From Hysterangium stoloniferum (Eukaryota; Basidiomycota; Agaricomycetes; Hysterangiales; Hysterangiaceae), in the NCBI GenBank assembly GCA_015178975.1, contig WHVD01000085.1, positions 248,001 to 312,000 on the forward strand: a stretch of 64,000 bases of DNA, given 5' to 3'. Both the position numbers and the translations under genes were made by a program. Numbering within the stretch: position 1 is the first letter of the stretch; each line of letters begins with the position of its first letter. Shown one piece after another: positions 10,942 to 21,147 of this stretch. The notes beneath the pieces are model-generated. The model saw only the letters and a program-made list of their open reading frames with translations, made no database searches and had not been told where the DNA came from.

Positions 10942-13900
10942 TTAGTGACCCACTTCACCAACGTCCACGATACGCCATCCGAACTGAGTTACCACCGATA
11001 AACAACGACTATTTGATAGTTCCGACGGCCCGGTGAACGGTGTGGCAATCAAGTGTAGGAGATGGCGAGCATGTTTAATGATGTCTGAGCATCTCCACGC
11101 TGTGCAGCTATCATCTGTCGACCGGCCAATCGCCTTACAGTTGCGAATAACCCGGGAAAGAGCGCTGATAGTGGATTCTGTCCGCACTTGGACGCACGCA
11201 TATTCCAGATCTGGAGATCTAGCTATGAACTTGATTGTCATTCTTATTATGTTCCGAATAGACCACAAGAGCCATTTGTCCGGCCTTGAATTAACAGACA
11301 TCGACAATTCTCTAGTGTCTCAGTTAATTATGACAGTATTCGCAGAATATTATAAGGACGTGCCGTAGGATTGAAACCATAAAAGAACGAACGATAATGA
11401 GTTGGCTGTTATGGACTATGAACAACGACTTGTTGTCAAAGAAGTTCTCCATCATTTCCAGGTTGATGAACAATGTTACTGCAATCTTAGTGCTTTGAGC
11501 CAATGTCTGGATATCCATTCTCGTATGTCGGAGCAGAGATTTCAATACCTTTGCAGATATGTTTAGAAACCATGTGTCCTGGGAAACGTAATGCATGAAA
11601 AGCCGATGTAATCCGTAGCCAAACAGTCTGTGTCGATTCAACAAGGTCTCAAAGTAGGCTCTGATGGCAATAAGTTCTTCTACAGACAGCTGACGCACAT
11701 GGCATACGTTTTCGATGACATCCACAAGGGCGCCAATGAGGAGGGGATGTTGGGTATCAGGGTCCGATAAGTAGTAGGCAATTCCCATCACAAATGCAGA
11801 TGACACCTCATTCAAGTTGGTGTGAAGCCGTGATTGTACGAGGAAGCTATAGAGTAACGACGTAATGGCACTCGATGTATTCCTATCCCACCATTGAGCG
11901 CCAGGGCAACATGTGAAGGCGCGACCCAACGATGCCATAAGCTTCAAGGTCATAGTGTCACGATTGTTTGTTAGTGGTATTTCATCATAACACAACCAGA
12001 AGTCCCCTAAAATTCTGGCGGCTTGTCCTCGGATTTGAGGCGGGTATGAGGGTCTACAAAGCGTAAGTAGGTCGAGTGTATCCCAATGCTTGACGCCACT
12101 GAGTTATCCTACCTCAACAACTCAATGCTTTCTTGAATTACTATTCCCCATCTTGGAAGAGTTGCAGACTTGCGTAGCAACTTGTTAAGTGTCTTGTCTC
12201 GGGATGAGAAATTCACCATCCGCCCATACATAGTCAATTTTGCCATCCACCCAGCGACTTTTGCGTTGTAGAGGACTTGCCTCCCAACCCTTTCCAACGA
12301 GAGTCCAAAGTGATATCCTGGTTCAATTTCAATGCTGGAAGTTGTGCCAAACTCTATTTCGGAGCAGCCCCAATCATGAATCCCATATGGGCTGAGATAG
12401 GATGTGGCGCTGGTAAACCTCCCCGGCATCGTAACAGCTGTCGGTGGTTCATGGTAGGTCGTTTCTCCTTGGCACTGACACAGGGAGGATGCGGTAAAGA
12501 TTACGTGATAACAGCACTATATACTTGATTACTCACCAACTCTTCAACCCAAATATTTATATCGTTTGGAGACAGTGGTATGTGCTGGTCATCATCGGGG
12601 GCTATGTAACATAAATTGTGCGCAGTTTCGTTGCAACTCCATCGTTCTCGAAGTTTCGCCCTGAAAATCTCCTTCATACCTGTGCTGACGATCTGGTCCC
12701 ATTTTTTGGAGCTCAATACACCTGGAGAACGCAAGGGTGGTAGCCCATCAACGCCTTCTCGGAGGTTCGACGTGGTGTTGGTGGAACTCCATGGTGTCTT
12801 ACCAAAAGTGGGTAGATCATGGTAGCTCGTATTTCCGTTGCACTGAAACGCAGAGGATGTGACGCAGATTACATGAAAATAGCATTGTGCTTTACTCACC
12901 AACTCGTTAACCCAAAACTCTACATGGTTTGCAGACAATGATATGTGCTGGTCGTTAACGAGTGCCCGGTAGCATAGATCGTGCCCGGTTTCATTACAGC
13001 TCCATTGGTCTCGAAGTTTCTTCCGGAATATCTCTCTCATTCCAGTCTTAATGATCTCGTCCCTTTCTTCCTGGCTCAATTCAACTGGGGAAACGAATGG
13101 TACCTCCTCAACGCCTTCTCGGAGGTTGGATATGGTGGTGGTAAACCTCTCTGGCATCGTTACAACGGTCGGTGGGTAATGGCAGCTGGTTGCTCCTTGA
13201 CACTGAAACGCGCAGGATGCGATACGTATTAGATGATAATGGCATTATACTTTACTCACGAGTTTGAACTCGTCAGCTGAACCCTCTATGTGGTTTACAG
13301 AGAGTATGTCCTCGTCGTCTTCGGGGACCCGATCACTTGATAAATGTGGTAGCTTCTTAACGTCTTCTCGGAGGTTGGATGTAATGTTGGTAGACCTCTT
13401 CGGCATCTTAACAACAGTCAGTGGGTCTTGGTAAGTCGTTTCTCCTTGGAACTGCAACGCGCAGGATGTGATACAAATTACGTGACAATAGCATAATACC
13501 TTACTCACCATCTCGTCAATCCGGACCCCTGCATCGTTTGCGGACAGTGGCATGTGCGTGTGATCATCTGGTACATCCACCTCAATGCTTTCTAGGTGGT
13601 TGGATGTTGTGTTAGTGGGCCTCCCTGACATCTCAACAACAGTCGGTGGGTCATGGTAAGTCGGTGCTCCTTGGCACTGCAACGCGCAGGATGTGATACA
13701 GATTCCATGATGATAGTATTATACTTCACTCACCAATTCGCCAACGCAACGCTCTACATAATTTGCAGACAGTGGTATATACTGGTTGTCATCGGGGGAA
13801 GGGTAACATAAATCGTGCCCTGGGTCGGTACAGTTCCATCGTTCTGGAAGCTTCACCCGCACTATTTCACTCATTCCCGTCTTAATGATCTGGTCCCGTT

Positions 13901-14612
13901 GATCCGAGCTCGGTTCACCTGGGGGGACCAGGGGTGGTTGCTCATCAGCGCGGGGGTTGGACGTCGTGTTGGTGGGCATCCCTGCCATCTTAGCAACCGT
14001 GGGTGGGTCATTGTCGCTCGTATCTCCTTTTAACTGAAACGCGCAGGATGTGATACAGATTACCTAATAATTCCATGATACTTTACTAACCGACTCGTCA
14101 ACCGGGACTTCTGCATCATTTGCCGAAAGTGGTGTATGCTGGTGATCATCTGGTATATGCTCCTCATCATCGGGGTCCCTGTAACATGAAGAAACCAAAG
14201 GCGGTTGCTCCTTAACACCTTCTTGATGGTCGGATGTGGTGGTGGTGGGCCTCTCTGATATCCTACCAACAGTGGGTGCGTCGTGGGAGCTCGTTTTGCC
14301 TTGGCACTGAAGCGCGCAGGATGTGATATAGATTACATGATCATAGCATTATACTTTACTCACCAACTCGTCAATCCAAACCTCTACATGGAGTGCAGAC
14401 AGTGGTATATGCTGGTCGTCCGCGACAGTTCGGCAACATAAATCGTGCCCGGGTTCGTTACAGCTCCATCGTTCTCGTATCTCCAATCGGAATCTTTCCT
14501 TCTTTCTCGACTCCAGGATCTCCCCCGGTTCCTCTGAGCTCAAATTGAGTACATCAGTGGAAACCAAGGGTGGTAGCCCCTCGACGCCTTGGACGGTTTC
14601 AGCCGTTGCCAT
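10942..14612 (-). CDS. Copy C: unrecognised modular-exon protein (about 1051 aa)
   Basis: Unrecognised. Exons (coding order): 14364-14612, 14091-14306, 13734-14033, 13509-13676, 13260-13451, 12900-13202, 12537-12842, 12113-12474, 11364-12053, 10942-11311. Lengths and phases are consistent and no stop interrupts them. The module order equals copy B: full, short (72 codons), full, short (56), short (64, ending before a donor after FKL), full, full, then the C-terminal region. Seven-module introns are 57 nt except the last (62 nt). The intron between exons 9 and 10 (11312-11363) begins GCACGT, a GC-AG intron. The upstream ATG used as a possible start in A and B is ACG here, so translation most likely starts at 14612 (ATGG with a purine at -3). 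Confidence 0.75.
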
Positions 14613-15549
14613 ATCGTGATTCCTCAGAGTCGTTTCGTTGAAAGTAGACGTTGGTGGGTAACAGTCGTGCTCTGACCAGAAGTAGATGCTGTGCTTCCAT
14701 GACAGCAGTGCAGCAATTAACTAGAGAGTCAAGTTGTGGGTAATGCACGGCCACTGTGCTCACACAAGATACACAGCGTTTCATCCCTTCTTTCCAGCAA
14801 ACCCCATTTTTAACAAGGCTCACTCACCTTCCTTCAACCATTAAGACTTCAGGATACTCTCCAGTTAGCTTACTATCTCTACCCTAATTCCTACACTTCA
14901 TCAGATCGTCTACTGCAGAAAGCACACATGGCAGCTAGATATAGTTTGGTGAGTTGTCATCGCATAATGCGACAACTTCACAGTTCTTAAGCGTTAGAAT
15001 TCAGGGCAATCCAGCTTCTCTGTGCATTCACAACAGGAGGGCATGCTGCGCCTATATGGCGCAAACAGATGGAGAGTTAATTCCAGGGATATCCCGCACA
15101 CCATTGGGGCCATACTTGCACATGATCCGTAGTGTTTGATCTTCTCCTTTTTAAACAAGGCGCCTTTCTTCAAACGTATAAGTTAGGATTTCCTTATATC
15201 CCCTACCCGAACGCTGAGCGGAACACCGACAACGAGCTGATGCACGCAGATGAGCAGAAAGTCCGGGCCGCCCGCGGCTCACACTGAGACATCGGGACTA
15301 TAAGAAAGTCAACATGAGGTTTGGTGGATGCAAAATAATTAATTAAATATTAAAGCGCGCTAGGCCCAGGACCATTTCAGTCCCTGAAATAGACATTCAG
15401 TCTCCGCTTTTGGGCCCTCCTCTTGCCCCCAAGTCGGATGTTCGTAAATCGTCCACTTGCCGATTACCGCGGCTAACACTAAGACACCGGGACCCGAGAG
15501 AATTCGCCAAATCACATTGGCTCAGTGATCACTGGTGTGATAGTGTGGT
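14613..15549. repeat. Spacer upstream of copy C
   Basis: No convincing gene. It is homologous to the spacers upstream of A and B, with the hairpin at 14953-14976. Homology ends near 15545, where a broken copy of the 18139-19059 gene begins; this marks the right edge of the tandem array. Confidence 0.65.
14953..14976. repeat. Dispersed hairpin repeat, copy 3
   Basis: GTTGTCATCGCATAATGCGACAAC: ten paired bases (GTTG-TCGCAT with ATGCGA-CAAC) around a single A, with TCA bulged. It lies upstream of copy C. Confidence 0.65.
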
Positions 15550-15885
15550 GGGTCGGCCATTCCAAACTCATAGGTTCCATCGAATCGTTCGATACGAATA
15601 TAGTGATTGCCATCGTCAATACACTGAAACTTGGCAATAAAATAATCGTGCTTCGTCCTAGCTTCCCTCATGCGTTGCAGCTCGAGCGCGGTTGTATCTG
15701 TTATGTGATTGAATCAGATATGGTATCTGAGGTGATCCACGGGGAGTGATGGCCAGGTCAACTTGAACTATTCAATGGTTTCCCGGGAGTCCTTCTGGTG
15801 TGATGGCAGGCCCAACATAAACATATTTCTTCTTCTCAGGTGGCTCAGTTGTAACATCATCCGGTTGTAATTGAGGGCTATTCAT
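15550..15885 (-). pseudogene. Truncated copy of the 18139-19059 gene (5' part)
   Basis: This stretch matches the first third of the minus-strand gene at 18139-19059, from its ATG (here at 15885) to the region after the HDYFIAKFQ-like segment. It has small indels and ends abruptly near 15550, at the boundary of the tandem array. No open frame of useful length remains. It probably arose when the array, or its inverted counterpart, was duplicated across this locus. Confidence 0.8.
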
Positions 15886-15932
15886 AACTCTGTACCAAAC
15901 TATGAGATTTAAAGTTAAGAAAATAGTATATA

Positions 15933-16109
15933 CAGTCAACTCCCTCATAACCCATACCCCTTGGGATAGGCTCAGAAGTATGTGTTATGAGGGAGTATGG
16001 GTTATCAGGGAGGTATTAAAACCCGCTTAGCAAATTGGTTACTCCATAATTGTATGGGTTATCTGGGAGTATGGGTTATCTGGGGTATGGGTTATGAGGG
16101 AGTCGACTG
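15933..16109. mobile_element. pogo-type MITE, 177 bp
   Basis: The terminal inverted repeats begin CAGTCAACTCCCTCATAACC on the left and end in GGTTATGAGGGAGTCGACTG on the right; TA flanks both ends (15931-15932 and 16110-16111). The interior has more copies of the GTATGGGTTATC motif. No coding sequence. Related sequence lies at about 45797-45885 next to the pogo transposase remnant, so that family is a plausible source of transposase. Confidence 0.85.
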
Positions 16110-16145
16110 TATTGAATATATTGTAAGCATTTAAATAAAAATAAA

Positions 16146-16760
16146 TGTTAAGAACTATTCTCACCTTAGTATTTGGACGAGGTAGCGAAGACAAATAGCT
16201 GAGGTGCAACTAACTACAACGGTTCGTATTTACACTAACTAGGGAGACCTTTTTGGCTATAAAATAAAAAGGTAATGACAATAATGTGGCACGTAGAAAG
16301 TACTAGAAATGTCCCAAAGAACGAAGGATCACATCAGGGATTTGGGAATGTCTACACCCATTATGTAGACTCCCTAGATCTATAGTAAGCTTTATACCGA
16401 CTAGTAAATAGGGATCCCGCGAAAGTAGTGTGTCTAGCAGTGTCTATCCGAGCTAGCTAGCTCTCCTAGATGGCTCTAGACAATATAGACGGCATACTTA
16501 CTAATCTTCTCACTTTCCTGATGCACAAGAACAAAGGTATACAGGGGCAAAAAGACATGGTGCTTTGTGTGCAGCCCTCAATGAGCTCGCACAGGGCTTT
16601 AACGTGCTTGCTCATCTAACACTCCTCCTCAAGCCGTGGATAGTCCCAACCAGGACGCGAGCTGTTTACCCCTGGTGGAAGGGAGCGCATTGGTGGGGGA
16701 ATCAGCAACCATATGTATCATGGGCAGGGTAATAGATAAGGCAGATTATTTCATAATGTC
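16146..16760 (-). mobile_element. Copia retrotransposon 3' remnant with LTR
   Basis: Read on the minus strand, about 16700-16635 encodes a stretch like the end of Copia pol (DSPTNALPSTRGKQLASWLG, followed by a stop). Then comes a purine-rich tract GAGGAGGAG and an LTR start TGTTAG at 16620. The LTR can be followed to ...TTAACA at 16146 (475 bp). The 5' part of the element is missing, so it is a truncated 3' end. Confidence 0.55.
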
Positions 16761-18138
16761 GTGATATAAGGGGGTGTACAGACATTTCTACGGACCAATT
16801 TCTCTATTTTTTACCTAGTCCATACAAGCTAATTACGAATAGCTCGATTGCGGAGTTATCTTGAACACCATCGTCATGGTGGGCTGTGGTATTTCAACTG
16901 TGCTCCCAAACTTGATATTACTACAAGAGTTCATAAAGATCGGGTGCATATAGTCTGCTTTAGTTAGTGACCTATAACTTGCGTGCCCGTTTGAAGCACA
17001 ATACAGGCTATGTTGAGCTGGTTTATTTATGACTGAGACGAGCACTTCCAGTTGGTTTTCACATACTGGTGTTAAACTTTAATGATTAACCCCTTTAAGG
17101 TGACAAGATGGAGAAGTCCCTGGCATGGTTGCACGGCGTTCAACAGTAATATTTAAATCAACATCGCCAAATGTCCGAGTCGTGGATCCGGAAGAAGGGG
17201 AGCTATGCCGAAATTGACACTAGGCAGTGACCACTTCTGATACTTATCAGGGCCCAGGGAAATCTGCGATAGGGACACGGCCAACTACTATGTGAGGGGA
17301 CCTAAATTGTAAAGTAAAACCGCCCGAGCCTCTCAATAAAACTGCAGATTTGTTGACAAGGTTGTGCCACTTTATTTTACCTAAATTTCGAAAAATGTCA
17401 CAAATAAAATATGTATTGTAAACAAAGGATTGAAAAGAGTTAATAATAATAATAATAATAGAAAGATCGGGTGTAAATAACAATGACTAAGTATTTTATT
17501 ATCTTGTTTCCTTTTTTTCCGTCTCTAGTTGGTATGCGATGCACCAATCCCGGGCATCAAAACTAGCAACAATCATGAAAGGTTACTTCCCCTGTGATAG
17601 GTCTAATTGATCTAATTGCGCCACAAACCCTTTCTCTCCTCTCCCCCAAATCTTGACTTTGGCGCGTCCAAATACACTTGCTCAGCATGCAGACGAATTC
17701 GTCGTCACCTTGCCTCGAAGCTTCCACACTACTTCCATGTTTTTTCGTATAGTGCTTCAGAGTCACAACTGGACTACTTTGTTCTAATTAATTTACTGCT
17801 TTCACATACTAAAAACATCTGAATATATTATGGCGTCATAAATAGCGTGTTATATTGATATATTTCCGTGGTTTTTCCGCCAAGTGAATACACGGGCAAA
17901 ACGTTGAAATTTAAGAGTACTCCCTAAACGTTGGGCCCGACGATATGAGAGATTATTTAGACAACAGGTATGTGACGGATAAGCAAACCCAGACAGCCCG
18001 TCGACTTTCAGGAAACCCGTTGGATGTTGACAGCGAATCTGTTGGATTTCATCGATTTTTCGAATATATTAACCATGCTCAGGCTCCACGGTGAATCCGT
18101 AGGACGTATGACGTAATGACTCTTTGTCTGACCTCAAA
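16761..18138. other. Intergenic, nothing recognised
   Basis: No supported gene. A short (TAA)n microsatellite lies near 17440-17460. The short open frames here have no recognisable similarity or splice context. Confidence 0.5.
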
Positions 18139-19059
18139 CTAATTGCTTATGGTTTGATCTGAGTGACGGCTCCATCGCGGCCTGTATTCTATCCTCTGCT
18201 TCAATGTCCACCAGGCGTTGTTGCCGCTCTGCGTTAAGCTACCAAGTCTCACGATGAGCTCTAGCCACCAAAAGGATCTCAGAGCGAGAAAACACACTTC
18301 ACTAATGGTCCTTTCGTATTCCTCCGAGAATCCCTCGGCGATTAGTGCAACATCCTCGCTCTTTGGGCGTCGTTGAGCAGAGAAGAGACCATACGTCGGG
18401 ATTCCCCGGTATTCGTGAATATCGACTGCAGGAGGCTGATCCGAAGCTGGAAATTTGTATACGCTTTCCAGAACCCTCATAATCATATAGGAGAACCAAT
18501 ATGATTGTCTTTTAAGTCCTTTGTATTGATCGTCATATGCTCCCACTTTTTGTGCAGCCATGGCAAGGCTGTAAAGGGTGATATTGAGTCGACTGACGTC
18601 AAAGTTTTCCAGTGGAGTGTCATTTGGCCATCCATCTACCGTGGTTACCCGATCGGAAGGTGGACGTCGCTTGAATAATTTCAACCACGGAGAAACTGAA
18701 GTAAATAGACTCTGGCCGGCTGTTCCAAACTCATAGTTCCCATCGAATCGTTCGATACGAATATAGCGAATGCCACCGTCAATACACTGAAACTTGGCAA
18801 TAAAATAATCGTGCTTCGTCCTGATTTCCCGCATGCGTTGCAGCTCGAGCGCGGTTGTATCTGTTATGGGATCGTTTCCATCTGAATCAAACATGGCATC
18901 TAAGGTGATCCACGCGGAGAGATGACGAGGCCAACTTGAAACATTCAATGGTTTCCTGGGAAGTCCTTCTGGTGTTATGGGAGCAGGCCTAGAATAAATA
19001 TATTTGCTCTCAGGTGGTTCGGTTGTAACATCACTCTGTTGTAATTGATAGCTGTTCAT
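18139..19059 (-). CDS. Unrecognised 306-aa protein
   Basis: Single open frame from ATG at 19059. I do not recognise a domain. A segment near residues 80-110 reads like HDYFIAKFQCIDGGIRYIRI followed by ER, a pattern I associate with fungus-specific hypothetical proteins; this is an impression only. The central part is mixed alpha/beta in look, and the C-terminus has aromatic, hydrophobic segments near residues 255-275. There is no signal peptide. A truncated copy lies at 15550-15885 and a second unrecognised gene lies upstream on the same strand, 207 bp away. Confidence 0.65.
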   Translation of the reverse strand: MNSYQLQQSDVTTEPPESKYIYSRPAPITPEGLPRKPLNVSSWPRHLSAWITLDAMFDSDGNDPITDTTALELQRMREIRTKHDYFIAKFQCIDGGIRYIRIERFDGNYEFGTAGQSLFTSVSPWLKLFKRRPPSDRVTTVDGWPNDTPLENFDVSRLNITLYSLAMAAQKVGAYDDQYKGLKRQSYWFSYMIMRVLESVYKFPASDQPPAVDIHEYRGIPTYGLFSAQRRPKSEDVALIAEGFSEEYERTISEVCFLALRSFWWLELIVRLGSLTQSGNNAWWTLKQRIEYRPRWSRHSDQTISN

Positions 19060-19266
19060 AATTCCTTACTAACAGGTTGTAACCTTAAATAAATATTAAC
19101 ACGAACCCTTCAATCCAAGCAGGTGCATTCGTTATATCCGACGGCTCTGTTAAAGGGGCGCGTAAAGCTGTCACCTGCGAGATGGCAAGTGTGCTCCGAG
19201 GAAGGAAAAGTGCCGCTTCTTTCCTGTAAGTAATATATCATGATCAATACGAGATATACAGACCAG

Positions 19267-20416
19267 TTAGGTACTAATCGCATACCCTTGTACACTCTCC
19301 ATTAGATTAACAGATAACTGGCGCCATGGTATGTCAGACTGATGTGTCGGAGGTCGTTGCAATTCCTTTGCCCAAGCCTCCATACCAATCACAACGGCCT
19401 GGAGGAGTAAGTCGATTCCTTCTGTATCTTGGAGGGATAGATTACGTTCAATTTGAGGGTGGGGGGAATCCAGTCGAAGATTATCGACAAGACACTTTGC
19501 GCTCTCTAGCAATTTCACCGCAGGCATGCCCTTGTTACGTTCTTCACTCCAGAAAGGAGGCAACCGGAGTATACCGCCCAGATACCCAATGGCTATTATC
19601 CTTACAAACTCGCTAGTGTTTATCGTGCTATCCTTAACGTGAGCAAGTGGGTCTTCTCCATTTACATAATTAACTGTACTGACTCTGTGGCAATCGTTGC
19701 CAGCTCTTCAATTACGCTCTTTGAGTGATCGGAAAACTTCCCAAATTCATTCGGCCTGACTTTCTCCACGATCATGGTAACCTCTAAATTTTCTTCGGTA
19801 ATGCAAGAAGCTGCAACCTGGCGAAAGAGTTTCCACTCTTTTGTCATACAATCGTCATCTGAAGGCTTCCATAAAGACGCTGGGTCCTTATCCTTAATGG
19901 ATTTATCACGGCAAAGGACGGGTCTGAGGCCAGGATAGCTCGTAATCACTCGCAGTATCTTCTTAAACGCTTCAAGCTGGGTCTTGGCAGTCTTCAATCT
20001 AAGAATAAATTCAGTCGGCAACCCAAAGGAAGAAAGGCAACCTCGAGATTCGCTCACGGTGAAGTATACTCTATCAGCCCTGTACAGCAATGTTCTAGCT
20101 TGTCAATGTCCCAACCCCAGCCACCACAACCCGAGGATGGCTGCCCCTTGCAATCATGAAGATCGCATAACCGCTTCAGCGTTTGATTTACTTCAAGGCC
20201 GAAAGCTTCCTCAATAGCCTTTGTCGGAAATTCAGGACCTTTTCCCAATTTGTGAGCTACCTTGCCAATTCCATGCGTAATTTTTTGTCCTGCCCAATCG
20301 TATGCTGTCGCAATAGTGGAGCCAGGACCTCCCACGGTTCTATGAGGTCTTGTTAGAACCAGAGTCGGTGTGGTTACTCGAATAAGCGCTTGAGAAGGCT
20401 GGCTAGGTGATGTCAT
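19267..20416 (-). CDS. Unrecognised protein, spliced (about 350 aa)
   Basis: Starts with ATG at 20416. The first exon carries a Thr/Pro-rich N-terminus and the text DWAGQKITHGIGKVAHKLGK. Its 3' end is uncertain: a frame change is needed between about 20054 and 20180, and a donor GTTATG near 20172 with acceptor CTAG near 20098 would do it. The second exon runs down to 19666. Then comes a clear 53-nt intron (19613-19665, GTAAAT to CACTAG), and the last exon (19267-19612) ends in a stop. The C-terminal exon reads IIAIGYLGGILRLPPFW, then a helical region. Unrecognised; it could be one half of a functional pair with 18139-19059. Confidence 0.6.
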
Positions 20417-21147
20417 GTTTCTGGATACGCAGAGAGGAAGAGTGAAGCAAGGCGACTCTTATCTCAAGTTCCACCTCATTTCCACTGGATCCTTGGTCGA
20501 AGGCAGGGCATCGTGGCGATGTCACTTGTCGATTAACAAGCGGCGGAGCTCTGGCGCCCAAGAACTCTTAAGTTACCTCATCATGCAGTGACAATTCGAT
20601 AATTGCTCTGCCTCGCAATGCCTGCTTTCGGAAAAAGAGGATCTCGTGCAGCGTAAGTCGGGTAGGGAATTTAATTTAAGAAGGTAAATAATGGGCGCTT
20701 GTGTAAAAGGAAGAGATAAAACGCTACGGATCCTGTGGGGGCAATGCTATGCAGGATTTAACCTAAATTCTAACGCTCAAGAACTGTGAAGTTGTCGCAT
20801 TATGCGATGACAACTCACCAAACTATATTTAGCTGCCATGTGTGCTTTCTGCAGTAGACGATCTGAGGAAGTGTAGGGTAGAAATAGTAAGCTAACTGGA
20901 GAGTATCCTGGAGTCTGTATGGATGAAGGAAGGTGAGTGGGCCTTGCTTAAAATGTGCTTTACTTAAAAGGAAGCGATCAAGCGCTGTGTATCCTGTGCA
21001 AACACGGCCGCCGTGCATTTCCTACAAATTGACTCTCTAGTTAATTGCTGCACTGCTGGCATGGAAGCACAGCATCCCCTTCTGTTGTGAACAGACTGCT
21101 ACCCACCAATATCTACTTTCAACGAGACGACTCCAAGGAATTACGAT
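20417..21147. repeat. Upstream region of copy D, inverted copy of the array spacer
   Basis: From about 20640 to 21147 this is the reverse complement of the spacers upstream of copies A-C, including the hairpin at 20791-20814. It should contain the promoter of copy D. 20417-20640 holds the upstream region of the 20416 gene, so the two genes diverge. Confidence 0.65.
20791..20814. repeat. Dispersed hairpin repeat, copy 4 (inverted)
   Basis: GTTGTCGCATTATGCGATGACAAC is the exact reverse complement of the copy at 14953-14976. It lies upstream of copy D. Confidence 0.65.

Noticed and set aside
2874..14363. Regularly spaced near-identical 57-bp units (CRISPR-like look)
   Set aside because: They are spliceosomal introns (GT..AG) between coding modules in a eukaryotic gene, not palindromic repeats with unique spacers.
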